From assembly GCA_025359985.1 (NCBI GenBank), contig JANYDB010000064.1, positions 1 through 64,000 of the forward strand: a stretch of DNA of 64,000 bases. Reading direction: 5' to 3'. The translations under genes and the position numbers were made by a program. Positions 53,209-61,867 of this stretch are shown piece by piece; within the stretch, counting starts at the first letter, position 1; each line of letters opens with the position of its first letter. Under the pieces are notes generated by a model. That model had not been told where the DNA came from. It worked only from the letters and a program-made list of their open reading frames with translations, and ran no database searches. The DNA is from Burkholderiales bacterium (GTDB taxonomy: Bacteria; Pseudomonadota; Gammaproteobacteria; Burkholderiales; Usitatibacteraceae).

Positions 53209-53722
53209 GCCAATTTCTCCGAGAAACCAAGAAAGCCGAAAAACTAAAACAACATGAGGACAGAAATTTGAGCGCAACCATAGCCGACATTCCTGCACAA
53301 TTATAGGCGCGCCGCCATGCACGACGCACGGCGCGCTGTTGCCGTGCGTAAAAATGGGCAAGCGTTGTTTTGTGACCGGGGTCGTGACGATGGCAGGGGT
53401 TTTCCATCGCGCAGCTTTGGTGGGATGAGCGGCTCGATCAAGCGACTCATACACGGTTGCAAATAAACGACAAATACATTACAAATATTTAATCATAACG
53501 CCGGTATTGACGCGCTGCAACAAATTTATCCAGCGTGGCATGGTTTGACGCTTGCAATAAACCTTTTATCGTCTACCTGCGTTCAATCAGCGCTTGACCA
53601 ACACAAGACCAACTTGCAAATAAGGCATTGCAGTTTGATACACTATTAGGCAATGTCAGATTAGATAATTTAAAGTGCATCGCGAGATTGATGCCGCGCC
53701 GTTGGCGTTACAAGGGGAAAAC
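53209..53722. promoter_or_regulatory. Divergent intergenic region between gltB and lipoprotein gene
   Basis: The 514-bp gap holds no gene that I can support. On the gltB side there is a perfect 8-bp-stem hairpin (CGCACGGC 53325-53332 with GCCGTGCG 53341-53348, 8-base loop) about 120 nt upstream of the gltB start. On the other side, a TTGCAA at about 53616 and GATACACT at about 53638 could be a sigma70-like promoter for the lipoprotein gene, with a weak match. Confidence 0.4.
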
Positions 53723-54733
53723 ATGCAACACACCACCATGCGGTCAACAAGCCAATCAACACCCCCTTTAATGAACCGCCCTACTGTTTATGAAAAATGT
53801 TTGGGCATCGCGTGGGCGGGAGTCATTTTGTCAGCGCTGGCTAGTTGCGGTAGTGGAGCGGTCAGTAGCCCTCCTGATCCCATTACTGCCGTGCCACTTT
53901 CGGTATCGCCACCCACCGCAGATATTTTTCCTGGCGTACCCACTACATTCGTCATTAGCGGCGGCACCGCGGCTTACAGTGTTTTTTCAAGCAACGGCGA
54001 CACTCTTCCGGTCGTCACATCTGTAACCGGTAACAAGTTTACCGTCATGGCCAAAACAGTGACTTCTGATACGGCGATTGATATCACCGTACGAGATTCC
54101 GCGAATGCGATACCCGTTATTGTGAAAACAAAAATCAAGCCCACTATTTTTTCAGTGCTGCCCGGAAGCCCGATCACAATTGCAGGAGCAAGAGGCGTGT
54201 TGGTTGGGCAGGATGGCTCATGTCCAAGTACCACTTTGCCGATAAAGGTTGATTTTTATATTTTTGGTGGTAGCGCGCCTTATTCGGCTGTTTCGCCTCT
54301 CACGAAATTTGCACAAATTTCCCCTGTTAAAGATGGCAGCTTTACAGCGACAATTATGGATTGCGGCAAAGCCTCATTCATTGTGACAGACGCTACCGGA
54401 CGCTCTCTTGAAACGACTACCGTTGAAGGCGTCAAGGGAGCTCAAGGCAGCGCCATAACACCGGTGGCGTTTAGTGTAACGCCCAACATTGTTAGTATTG
54501 CTTGCGGTTCAGGTGCCAGCATCTTGTTGACGGGCAGTGGACAATTTATGGCCAACAGCATTGGCGGCAACTTTATCGTTACGCCTAATATCGGCCCCCT
54601 GCCGGCGAATGTGGCCGTAGGCATCCGCAGCGGCACGGTCAGCTCACCGGTTACGGTATTGTTTACAAATGAAGGCGTTACGCTTTCGGCTTTAGTCACG
54701 ATAACGGGATTGGTCGGGGGTGCGTGTCCTTAG
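53723..54733 (+). CDS. Hypothetical lipoprotein with bacterial Ig-like repeats, first of two paralogues
   Basis: The ATG at 53723 follows AAGGGGAAAAC. The 336-residue protein has an N-terminal signal with a lipobox (ALASCGSG), so it is probably a lipoprotein. The body consists of beta-rich repeats: SVSPPTADIFPGVPTTFVISGGTAAYSVFSS, then TAIDITVRDSANA, and FYIFGGSAPYSAVSP...FIVTDATGRS, each built as ISGGxxPYxxxSS with a D-x-x-x-x-T-I-TVxD end. The same unit occurs in the neighbouring 630-residue protein. Function is unknown; surface adhesion or matrix binding is possible from the repeat type. Confidence 0.7.
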   Translation: MQHTTMRSTSQSTPPLMNRPTVYEKCLGIAWAGVILSALASCGSGAVSSPPDPITAVPLSVSPPTADIFPGVPTTFVISGGTAAYSVFSSNGDTLPVVTSVTGNKFTVMAKTVTSDTAIDITVRDSANAIPVIVKTKIKPTIFSVLPGSPITIAGARGVLVGQDGSCPSTTLPIKVDFYIFGGSAPYSAVSPLTKFAQISPVKDGSFTATIMDCGKASFIVTDATGRSLETTTVEGVKGAQGSAITPVAFSVTPNIVSIACGSGASILLTGSGQFMANSIGGNFIVTPNIGPLPANVAVGIRSGTVSSPVTVLFTNEGVTLSALVTITGLVGGACP

Positions 54734-54740
54734 TGGACAC
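54724..54740 (+). terminator. Weak hairpin at end of lipoprotein gene
   Basis: GTGTCC and GGACAC pair around TTAGT at the stop codon, followed by T-rich sequence. It is a weak candidate terminator. Confidence 0.3.
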
Positions 54741-54856
54741 TGAATTTAAATTTATTTCGCTTGGAAATCATAAAGTTACCAAAATCTGGGTTTGTAAAGC
54801 AAGTGCGTGCGTATGAGTCGGCGAAATACGTGTCTTCAATTAAGGCCCATCAAAAA

Positions 54857-54878
54857 AACTTGCATCAAACTGCAAGTT
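54857..54878. other. Inverted repeat AACTTGCA / TGCAAGTT
   Basis: A perfect 8-bp inverted repeat with a 6-base spacer lies about 130 bp upstream of the second lipoprotein gene. It could be a dyad regulator site or a leader hairpin. The rest of the 271-bp gap (54734-55004) shows nothing else I can assign. Confidence 0.35.
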
Positions 54879-55004
54879 GCGCTTTAATAATGTGAGCTAA
54901 CTTCATAATTTTTAAGTAAACTAGCGTTCTGGAAATCTTCGTTATCCATTTTCAGCAGTTATTTCAATAGTCATTACTAAAGCCGAACACGAGAGGACAC
55001 CACC

Positions 55005-56897
55005 GTGACAATCACAACTTCCTTCAGCAACACGGGCAAATGGATCAAGCGCGGCTTGGCTATCATTCTCTTGGGCGGTATGACCGCGCTATTGGGCGCT
55101 TGCGGCGGTGGCGGCGCTTCGACAGCCGGTGTATCCGGCGGGCCAACAGTCGCGCCATTAACCGTCATTCCGACGATCGCTGATGCCTATGGCGATACCA
55201 AAATTACCTTCACCGTAAGTGGCGGCAAGCCGCCCTACAGCGCGGCGTCTAGCAATTCGTCATTGTTCCCTATCGCTGTACCAGTAACATCAGACGGGAA
55301 ATTAGTGGTCACGCCCCAAACCCCGGCTTTCGATACCGCGATCACCATCACATTTCGGGATTCTGCGACTGTCCCAACCAGCACGACAGCCACCGCGAAC
55401 CTGAAAGCTTCTACGCTTAGCAGCTCACTAACGATTACGCCGGCTACAGCGGGCGTACAGTGCACCGGTGTTTGTACCGGCAGCGACGGTGTCGCCAGTG
55501 TTCAAGCCATTATTGCTGGTGTACCGCAAGCGGGCAGAATCGTGCAGTTTGATGCTTTTCAGGGTGACTATAATTTTGTCACGCCAGGTACGAATGCTCT
55601 GGTTTCTACCATTCAGGTGACAACAGATAACCAAGGCTTCGCGCGAACTTTGATACGTGCCAAAATAAACGCAGCTGACCAAAGCGCCATCATTCAGGTA
55701 ACCGATGTTCCGTCTGGCGTGATTCGGCGTTTTGTATTTCCTATCTCACAAGTAACAACCTCAACCGCGATTACCATTACACCGGCTACGTTTGCATGGA
55801 GTTCCCCATTTAAAGATGCTTGCGTGATCGGCGGCGTAACGAATCATTATATTTCTGGTGGCGTTCCGCCCTACACCATCTCTGCCACTTCACCGGATTT
55901 TGGCACCTTCGCACCGTCTATCGTGACCACTAATGGCGGCGCGGTGCAGGTCATTACAAGTGGCAATGTCTGCTCTACAACCGGTGTTTCATTTGTAGTG
56001 CGTGACTCAACTGCACGTACGGCAACCTTTAGCATCAGCAATTCACTAGGCCCGCCAACGGGTCCCTCTATTAAATCAGTTTTCAGTGTTCCACCGCCCG
56101 CTGTGACTCCGACGACATTAGGGCCGGTGGCTTGTGGTTCATCAGCTTCCGCATTTGTTGATCAAAGTGCAGTAGCAGGTATTACCCTTACTTTAACAGC
56201 GACATCGCTCGAACCGAATAGGCTTTCAGCCCTGATTTCTAACGGCATTCTGACAGTTACTCGTGCTCCAAACGGTGTTGGTGGAGTCGCTACGGGTCTC
56301 GTTCGCGTCAGTAATTCAGTTACGTTTGTTGATGTTCCGGTCACCCTGTCCGGCGTTTCACCGTTTGGTTGCGGCACCAATGCTGGCGTAGGCACCATTA
56401 CAGTCGGTGGCGCTGCTAGTGTGTCCGTGGCTGCAGGAACGCAATTGCTGCAGGCCATTTCTGGCGGCGCGGCGCCTTACTCTGTGGTTAGCGCAAACTC
56501 CGCTATCGCGTCAGTGACAGCATCTGGCACAAGCACGTTTATTATCAGTGGCGTGGCGGCGGGAACAACCTTTGTGACTGTGACGGACTCCACGGGCGCT
56601 TCAACCATTGTGGTGGTGACGGTTACTACTGCAACTCCCATCAGCCTCGTTGCAGGTGGCACTGGAAGCGCATCCGTAACGGCAGGAACCAGCGCGAATA
56701 TCGGCATTACGGGCGGCGTTGCTCCCTACACCATATCGTCGCAATCATCAGTTACTCCGGGGCGTGTTAATGCGACGATCAACGGCAATGTGTTAACTGT
56801 ATCTGCTGCTGTTGGCCCTGCTCAGTCGCCTGCGGCAACGATTGTTATCACCGACTCGAACGGCACAACGCTCACCGTGACGATTACGATTCCATAA
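55005..56897 (+). CDS. Large Ig-like-repeat lipoprotein, second of two paralogues
   Basis: The GTG at 55005 follows GAGAGG. The 630-residue protein starts with an N-terminal helix and lipobox (LLGACGGGG). It then has many beta-sandwich-type units with the pattern SGGxxPYxxxSSN and ITFRDSA / VTDSTGA: VSGGKPPYSAASSNSS, SGGVPPYTISATSPD, SGGAAPYSVVSANSA, TGGVAPYTISSQSSV. The composition is Thr/Val/Ala/Gly rich. It resembles the 336-residue neighbour in the first unit and is likely derived from a shared ancestor. Expected at the cell surface or in the outer membrane; function unknown. A strong terminator follows. Confidence 0.72.
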   Translation: MTITTSFSNTGKWIKRGLAIILLGGMTALLGACGGGGASTAGVSGGPTVAPLTVIPTIADAYGDTKITFTVSGGKPPYSAASSNSSLFPIAVPVTSDGKLVVTPQTPAFDTAITITFRDSATVPTSTTATANLKASTLSSSLTITPATAGVQCTGVCTGSDGVASVQAIIAGVPQAGRIVQFDAFQGDYNFVTPGTNALVSTIQVTTDNQGFARTLIRAKINAADQSAIIQVTDVPSGVIRRFVFPISQVTTSTAITITPATFAWSSPFKDACVIGGVTNHYISGGVPPYTISATSPDFGTFAPSIVTTNGGAVQVITSGNVCSTTGVSFVVRDSTARTATFSISNSLGPPTGPSIKSVFSVPPPAVTPTTLGPVACGSSASAFVDQSAVAGITLTLTATSLEPNRLSALISNGILTVTRAPNGVGGVATGLVRVSNSVTFVDVPVTLSGVSPFGCGTNAGVGTITVGGAASVSVAAGTQLLQAISGGAAPYSVVSANSAIASVTASGTSTFIISGVAAGTTFVTVTDSTGASTIVVVTVTTATPISLVAGGTGSASVTAGTSANIGITGGVAPYTISSQSSVTPGRVNATINGNVLTVSAAVGPAQSPAATIVITDSNGTTLTVTITIP

Positions 56898-56916
56898 AAA
56901 CTCGGATCACAAAATC

Positions 56917-56947
56917 AAATGGGCATCTCAATTGAGATGCCCATTTT
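56917..56947 (+). terminator. Intrinsic terminator
   Basis: GGGCATCTCAATTGAGATGCCC is a perfect 22-bp palindrome flanked by AAAT and ATTTTTTC. It lies 20 bp after the Ig-repeat gene and reads as a strong Rho-independent terminator. Confidence 0.93.
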
Positions 56948-56994
56948 TTCTTGTAAATCGTGCAATACTGCGCTAACGTCAGCAACGAAAATTC

Positions 56995-58065
56995 ATGATT
57001 GATATTGCTAGCCCGTCTATCCATCCGCTGCTTGCGTTCGGGCTCGCATTGGGAATTTCTGCAGTAGGAATTTTTATACTTTTGCATCTGCCTAAAAAAC
57101 AATTGGTCTGGGATATACCCGACCGACCCAACGCGATGCACACGAGCCCCACGCCAGGTATGGGCGGCTTGATGATGACCGCCGCGGTAGCGTTGACGCT
57201 CCTGGTTTTCTCAAACGGAGGATTGCCCAAAGTACTAATAATGACCGCAGCGATATTAATGCTGGTATCGCTTTGTGATGATCGCTGGCAGCTTTCGCCT
57301 GGCTTGAGACTGGCGACGCATTTGGCGTCCGCAACATTGGTGACTTTATTTTGGGTTCGCAGCTTTGTTTTTTCGGCTCCTGCAGACAGCGTTTGGGTAT
57401 GGCTATCAAGCCCGCTCGGCATTGTGATCGGCATCCTCGCCATTACCTGGATGACCAATCTTTATAATTTTATGGACGGTGCCGATGGATTAGCGGGTGG
57501 CATGGCAGCGTTTGGATTTGGGAGCTATGCCTTGGTTGCATACAACATCCAAACTCAGGATGCGGCGGGCATGGCACTATTGTCAGCCGCACTCGCAGGC
57601 GCGTCGGTTGGCTTTCTGGTATTTAATTTTCCCGCCGCAAAAATATTTATGGGTGATGCCGGCTCTATCCCGTTGGGGTTTTTAGCTGCAGTGCTGGGTA
57701 TTCATGGCATCTTTATCGGCATTTGGCGCTGGTGGTTTCCCGTCATTGTGTTTTCGCCTTTTATCGTTGATGCCTCCATTACGCTTATAAAAAGAATAGG
57801 CGCACATAAAAAAATATGGCATGCACATCGCGAGCATTACTACCATCGCTTAATTTTAGGTGGCTGGAGTCATCGGCGTACAGCCGTGATTTATTACGTC
57901 ATCATGTTTAGTGCCTCATTGAGCGCCTTTATCGCGCAAACAAGCGCTCCTTTTAACTCTCAGGGGATCATAGACGGTGTCATATTGGGAACTTGGGTGG
58001 TAATATATGGACTGCTTGTACTCCTATTGGAGTGGCGCTTTACAAATAATAAAAATGAAAAGTAA
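56995..58065 (+). CDS. WecA/MraY-type undecaprenyl-phosphate glycosyl-1-phosphate transferase
   Basis: The 356-residue protein has about ten membrane helices and the family motifs: DRPNAMHTSPTPGMGG near the N-terminus, NLYNFMDGADGLAGG, KIFMGDAGSIPLGFLA, and the loop HREHYYHRL. It transfers a sugar phosphate from a UDP-sugar to undecaprenyl phosphate on the cytoplasmic face, the first step of O-antigen or other glycan assembly. The second gene of the pair, a CapD/WbpM-like dehydratase, is 18 bp downstream. The pairing resembles WbpL-WbpM. The exact sugar cannot be told; WbpL-like FucNAc/QuiNAc is the closest analogy. Confidence 0.9.
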   Translation: MIDIASPSIHPLLAFGLALGISAVGIFILLHLPKKQLVWDIPDRPNAMHTSPTPGMGGLMMTAAVALTLLVFSNGGLPKVLIMTAAILMLVSLCDDRWQLSPGLRLATHLASATLVTLFWVRSFVFSAPADSVWVWLSSPLGIVIGILAITWMTNLYNFMDGADGLAGGMAAFGFGSYALVAYNIQTQDAAGMALLSAALAGASVGFLVFNFPAAKIFMGDAGSIPLGFLAAVLGIHGIFIGIWRWWFPVIVFSPFIVDASITLIKRIGAHKKIWHAHREHYYHRLILGGWSHRRTAVIYYVIMFSASLSAFIAQTSAPFNSQGIIDGVILGTWVVIYGLLVLLLEWRFTNNKNEK

Positions 58066-58083
58066 AAAAACAGTAGAGGCATC

Positions 58084-59988
58084 ATGAAGAATTTTTCGAT
58101 CAATGAACGCGCTGTGTTGGCGTTTTTTCATGACGCGATAATGTTGGTGATTTCGTGGGCAATAGCCTTGTCGCTTTTTGCTGAAACCGCCGACATTTTC
58201 CAATCAAATGTGATGTTCGAGAGCCTTGCCGTGGTGCTGGCGGCGGCCATTCCAGTACAGGCAACGGTATCAATTGTTTTTGGCATGTACCAAGGATTGT
58301 GGCGCTATGCTAGCTTGCCTGACGTGCAGCGTATTGTCGCTAGCGCAAGCGCCGGTTCAGTCGCCGTTGCACTCACACTCTGGGCTGGCGGATGGTTAGG
58401 CGCTATAGGATTTCCGGCGTTTTTTGTACAAACACTTCTATTGATCGTACTCATGGCCGGCAGCCGTATCAGCTACCGGTCGTGGAAAGAGTGGCGACTT
58501 TATGGTCGCGCTGGCGAACAAGGTACGCCGGTGCTGATTTTAGGGGCAGGTGACGCAGCGGTCAGCCTTTTAAAAGAACTTTCACGTAGTGCAGAGTGGC
58601 GCGTAGTGGGTCTACTTGATGATGATCCCAACAAGCGCCATCGCTTACTACATGGCGTGCGCGTTTTGGGTTCAATCAATGAGTTACCGCGTGTTACCCG
58701 TACCATTAAGGTCAAGCACGCTATTATCGCCATGCCGTCTGTGCTTTACCCGGTTCGCCGCCACATTGTTGAGGTCTGTAACAAAGCGCGCGTGACTGTC
58801 TTGACCGTTCCCAAATTTAACGGCATCAGTATGTCTCCGACGATTCCGGGGAAAACTCAGCCGCCTAAAATTCGCCGCGTTGCGGTAGAAGATTTGATGA
58901 AACGTGAACCGATTATGCTGGACGATGCTGGTTTGCAAGATCTGCTTACCGCCAAGGTCGTCATGGTTACCGGTGCTGGAGGCTCAATTGGCTCAGAGCT
59001 TTGCCGACAGATTGCGACTTATCAGCCCTCACTCCTGGTGTTGTTTGAGCAAAGCGAATTCGCACTTTATAAAATTGAGCAAACTTTGCGCGACGAGTTT
59101 GAAAACCTCCCCATCGCCGGTGTCATTGGCGACATCAAGAATGCTCGTCGTGTTAATCAAACAATGCATCAGTACTCGCCTTCACTTGTCTTCCATGCGG
59201 CGGCGTACAAACATGTGCCGCTGATGGAAGAAACCAATGCATGGGAAGCCGTGCAAAACAATGTGCTGGGTACGCTGGTGATTGCGCGTGCCGCCATGGA
59301 ATATGGCGTCAAAAAATTTGTGCTCATCTCTACCGACAAAGCGGTGAATCCAACCAATGTGATGGGTGCATCCAAGCGCATGTCAGAAATGGTCTGCCAA
59401 GCTCTGCAGCAAACGGGAGAGACTCGTTTTGAAATGGTGCGCTTTGGCAATGTACTCGGCAGCGCGGGGAGTGTAATACAGCGCTTTCAAGATCAAATTG
59501 ATAAGGGTGGACCGGTTACCGTTACTCACCCGGATATGGTGCGCTATTTCATGTCGATCCCGGAGGCCGCACAACTTGTTCTGCAGGCCGGAACCATGGG
59601 GCTTGGCGGCGAAGTCTTTGTGTTGGATATGGGCGAGCCGATTAAAATCGTTGATCTCGCCCGAGATATGATTCGTCTTTCTGAGCCGACAGATGAAGAA
59701 GTTAAAATCACCTACACGGGCTTACGCCCCGGCGAGAAATTGTTTGAGGAATTACTCGCGGATGACGAGCACATGCGACCCACACCTCATCCTAAACTAC
59801 GCATTGCCAAGGCGCGAGTGGCAGAGCCCGGCTTTCTGGAAACCATTGCTCAATGGCTTCATCAAGATCGCATTCCTGAAGATTCGGAAGTACGCCGTGA
59901 CCTTAAACGCTGGGTGCCGGAATATGTTGCACAAGTGCGTCCACGACTTAAAGCGGTAGCAGGCACTGGCGAAAAAAAATCCGCTTAA
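58084..59988 (+). CDS. CapD/WbpM-like membrane nucleotide-sugar 4,6-dehydratase
   Basis: The 634-residue protein has four N-terminal membrane helices (about 8-125), a CoA-binding-like Rossmann domain (PVLILGAGDAAVSLLKEL), and the C-terminal SDR domain with VMVTGAGGSIGSELCRQI, HAAAYKHVPLMEE, LISTDKAVNPTNVMGASKR and GEPIKIVDLARDMIRLS. It resembles WbpM, PglF and CapD, which convert UDP-GlcNAc to a 4-keto-6-deoxy sugar for glycans. The catalytic Tyr of classic SDRs is replaced by Met in NVMGASK, as in this subfamily. GTAGAGG precedes the ATG. Confidence 0.94.
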   Translation: MKNFSINERAVLAFFHDAIMLVISWAIALSLFAETADIFQSNVMFESLAVVLAAAIPVQATVSIVFGMYQGLWRYASLPDVQRIVASASAGSVAVALTLWAGGWLGAIGFPAFFVQTLLLIVLMAGSRISYRSWKEWRLYGRAGEQGTPVLILGAGDAAVSLLKELSRSAEWRVVGLLDDDPNKRHRLLHGVRVLGSINELPRVTRTIKVKHAIIAMPSVLYPVRRHIVEVCNKARVTVLTVPKFNGISMSPTIPGKTQPPKIRRVAVEDLMKREPIMLDDAGLQDLLTAKVVMVTGAGGSIGSELCRQIATYQPSLLVLFEQSEFALYKIEQTLRDEFENLPIAGVIGDIKNARRVNQTMHQYSPSLVFHAAAYKHVPLMEETNAWEAVQNNVLGTLVIARAAMEYGVKKFVLISTDKAVNPTNVMGASKRMSEMVCQALQQTGETRFEMVRFGNVLGSAGSVIQRFQDQIDKGGPVTVTHPDMVRYFMSIPEAAQLVLQAGTMGLGGEVFVLDMGEPIKIVDLARDMIRLSEPTDEEVKITYTGLRPGEKLFEELLADDEHMRPTPHPKLRIAKARVAEPGFLETIAQWLHQDRIPEDSEVRRDLKRWVPEYVAQVRPRLKAVAGTGEKKSA

Positions 59989-60132
59989 GTTTATTATTTA
60001 TTTTTTGTGCGGCGTCCGTGGTGCCGGGATTGCCATTTGCAAGCCATCAACTACACCGAAAACAGGGCTGCACTTCGTGGCGCATTCGCTGCTAAAAGTG
60101 GCAATCTTTTTGGCTTACCAACTAAAATATGA

Positions 60133-60209
60133 TGGTGCGCTCGGCGGGAGTCGAACCCACTACCTTCGGCTTCGGAGGCCGACACTCTATCCAAATGAGC
60201 TACGAGCGC
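60133..60209 (-). tRNA. tRNA-Arg (anticodon CCG)
   Basis: The reverse strand folds into a full cloverleaf: acceptor stem GCGCTCG with CGAGCGC, discriminator A and genome-encoded CCA, D arm, anticodon loop CTCCGAA with anticodon CCG (reading CGG, Arg), and a T arm with GGTTCGACTCC. It is 77 nt with CCA. It lies between the dehydratase and cytochrome genes, on the opposite strand. The open frames crossing it on either strand are spurious. Confidence 0.97.
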
Positions 60210-60285
60210 ATAAATATTTGATCGCAAGTTTAACACTTGCCATGCCATCTGCACGATGCGGTCCTTGCTGCTGCACACCAATCAT

Positions 60286-60315
60286 TTGAGTCGGCCCGTG
60301 CTTCACCGGTATAAT
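60286..60315 (+). promoter_or_regulatory. Sigma70-type promoter of cytochrome c gene
   Basis: TTGAGT (60286-60291) and TATAAT (60310-60315) are separated by 18 bp and lie 33 bp ahead of the cytochrome start codon, giving a predicted start near 60322. Confidence 0.55.
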
Positions 60316-60347
60316 TCATTATCCTTTTTAACGCCACGAGACTTACC

Positions 60348-60956
60348 ATGTCCGATCACTCCTACAACCCTGCCGATAGCGCCAAATCTAACAACCCTCT
60401 AAAAGTCGCAATCGCGGTTGTTGTTGGGGTATTAGCATTGATCATCGGCATTATTTTACTCACTCGGTTCGCTGTTGGCACTCACGAAATGGGCACCAAC
60501 GTTGCTGCCGCGAATACACCTGAAGCTATCAACAAGCGGATTGCACCGGCCGCAGTGTTGTTGGTTGATACTTCAAAGGGAGCGGCAGCTGGTGCTTCTC
60601 CTGCCGTGATATCTGCGCCAGCAGCTAACAGCCCTGCCGTAATAGCAGCGCCCATCATGGCTATGGCTATTCCTGCAGCATTACCCGCAGGAAGCGCTGC
60701 ACCGGCTGGTGGCGAGGGTGTGTATAAGGGTGGTTGTGTTGCCTGCCATGGAGCCGGCATTGCCGGCGCTCCAAAAGTAGGCGACAAAACCGCCTGGGCA
60801 CCCCGTATTGCCCAAGGCAAGCCCGTGCTCTATGAGCACGCCATTAAAGGCTACCAGGGAAAAGCGGGCGTCATGCCGGCTAAAGGCGGCAATGTTTCGT
60901 TGGCGGATGCTGACATAAAAGCCGCAGTTGATTACATGGTTTCGCTCAACAAGTAA
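60348..60956 (+). CDS. Membrane-anchored c-type cytochrome (c5/c555-like)
   Basis: The 202-residue protein has one N-terminal membrane helix (about 18-38), a long Ala/Pro/Val-rich linker (50-120), and a monohaem domain with CVACH at 130-134 and a probable Met ligand in AGVMPAKGG (about 176). The C-terminal helix ADIKAAVDYMVSLNK is typical of the c5/CccA family. It is a periplasmic electron carrier, tethered to the membrane by its N-terminus, possibly feeding a terminal oxidase. A good sigma70-like promoter lies just upstream. Confidence 0.92.
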   Translation: MSDHSYNPADSAKSNNPLKVAIAVVVGVLALIIGIILLTRFAVGTHEMGTNVAAANTPEAINKRIAPAAVLLVDTSKGAAAGASPAVISAPAANSPAVIAAPIMAMAIPAALPAGSAAPAGGEGVYKGGCVACHGAGIAGAPKVGDKTAWAPRIAQGKPVLYEHAIKGYQGKAGVMPAKGGNVSLADADIKAAVDYMVSLNK

Positions 60957-61006
60957 CGCCCTATGCAAACTGACCGGGGCTGCTATCCGTTCTTTTGTTT
61001 TGCAAC

Positions 61007-61834
61007 ATGAGCACTTATGCTATTGGTGACTTGCAAGGTTGCTTTCTTAGTCTGCAAGCTCTACTCCACAAAATTCAATTCTCGCCCGCAAACGATAGGC
61101 TCTGGTTTGTCGGTGATGTGGTCAACCGTGGCCCGGGTTCATTGGAATGTCTGCGTTTTGTAAAACAACTCGGCAACGTAGCGACTATGGTTTTGGGCAA
61201 TCATGATTTGCATTTATTGAGTGTGGCCGAAGGGCTTCGCCCTTTAAATAAGAACGACACGCTAAAACCGATTTTGGACGCACCTGATTGCAAGGAGCTA
61301 TTAGCGTGGCTACGTCAGCAAAAATTACTGCATATTGAGGATCAATATGCGCTGGTTCATGCCGGGTTATTGCCGAACTGGGGCTGGCCCGAGGCACAAG
61401 CGCTGGCTCACGAAATTGAGTGCGCACTCAGAGGCCCTGGCTATCAGACTTTACTGCAAAATATGTATGGCAGCGAACCTGATTATTGGCAAGCTGACTG
61501 GCGCAATGCGGCGAGACAGCGGGTCATTATCAATGCCATGACCCGCATGCGTATCATCTCGGCTGATGGCCATATGCAGCTTAAATTCAAGGGGGAATTC
61601 AACCATATTCCTGATGGATGTGTACCCTGGTTTGAAGCAAAAACTTCGCGCTCGACAGAGCGCACCATTATTGCGGGTCACTGGTCAGCGTTGGGACTAC
61701 ACATTGTGCCGCATTTTGTAGGGCTTGATAGCGGTTGTGTGTGGGGGCGTGAATTAACGGCGATGCGTTTGGAAGATCGGGCGATTTTCCAAGTGCATTG
61801 TGCAGAGACAGAATTGTCGTCAGGCGTGGATTAG
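61007..61834 (+). CDS. apaH: Symmetrical bis(5'-nucleosyl)-tetraphosphatase
   Basis: The start is ATG at 61007 (MSTYAIGDLQGCF); a TTG four codons upstream is unlikely. The 275-residue protein has the calcineurin-like phosphoesterase metal-site motifs GDLQGC, GDVVNRGPGS and GNHDLH in order, and the HAGL segment later. ApaH hydrolyses Ap4A to two ADP. The order cytochrome c - apaH - plsC-like looks like a conserved block of core genes, with apaH 50 bp after the cytochrome stop. Confidence 0.93.
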   Translation: MSTYAIGDLQGCFLSLQALLHKIQFSPANDRLWFVGDVVNRGPGSLECLRFVKQLGNVATMVLGNHDLHLLSVAEGLRPLNKNDTLKPILDAPDCKELLAWLRQQKLLHIEDQYALVHAGLLPNWGWPEAQALAHEIECALRGPGYQTLLQNMYGSEPDYWQADWRNAARQRVIINAMTRMRIISADGHMQLKFKGEFNHIPDGCVPWFEAKTSRSTERTIIAGHWSALGLHIVPHFVGLDSGCVWGRELTAMRLEDRAIFQVHCAETELSSGVD

Positions 61835-61867
61835 CATGAAAAGCGTCAAAGTTTAAAGCCAGATCAT

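Noticed and set aside
53209-53454. 82-residue N-terminal extension of GltB
   Set aside because: No family match in the extension, and the ATG at 53208 follows GGAGA and gives a normal propeptide.
60005-60289. Open frame on the plus strand across the tRNA
   Set aside because: It runs through the tRNA-Arg gene in antisense and has no ribosome-binding site or recognisable domain.
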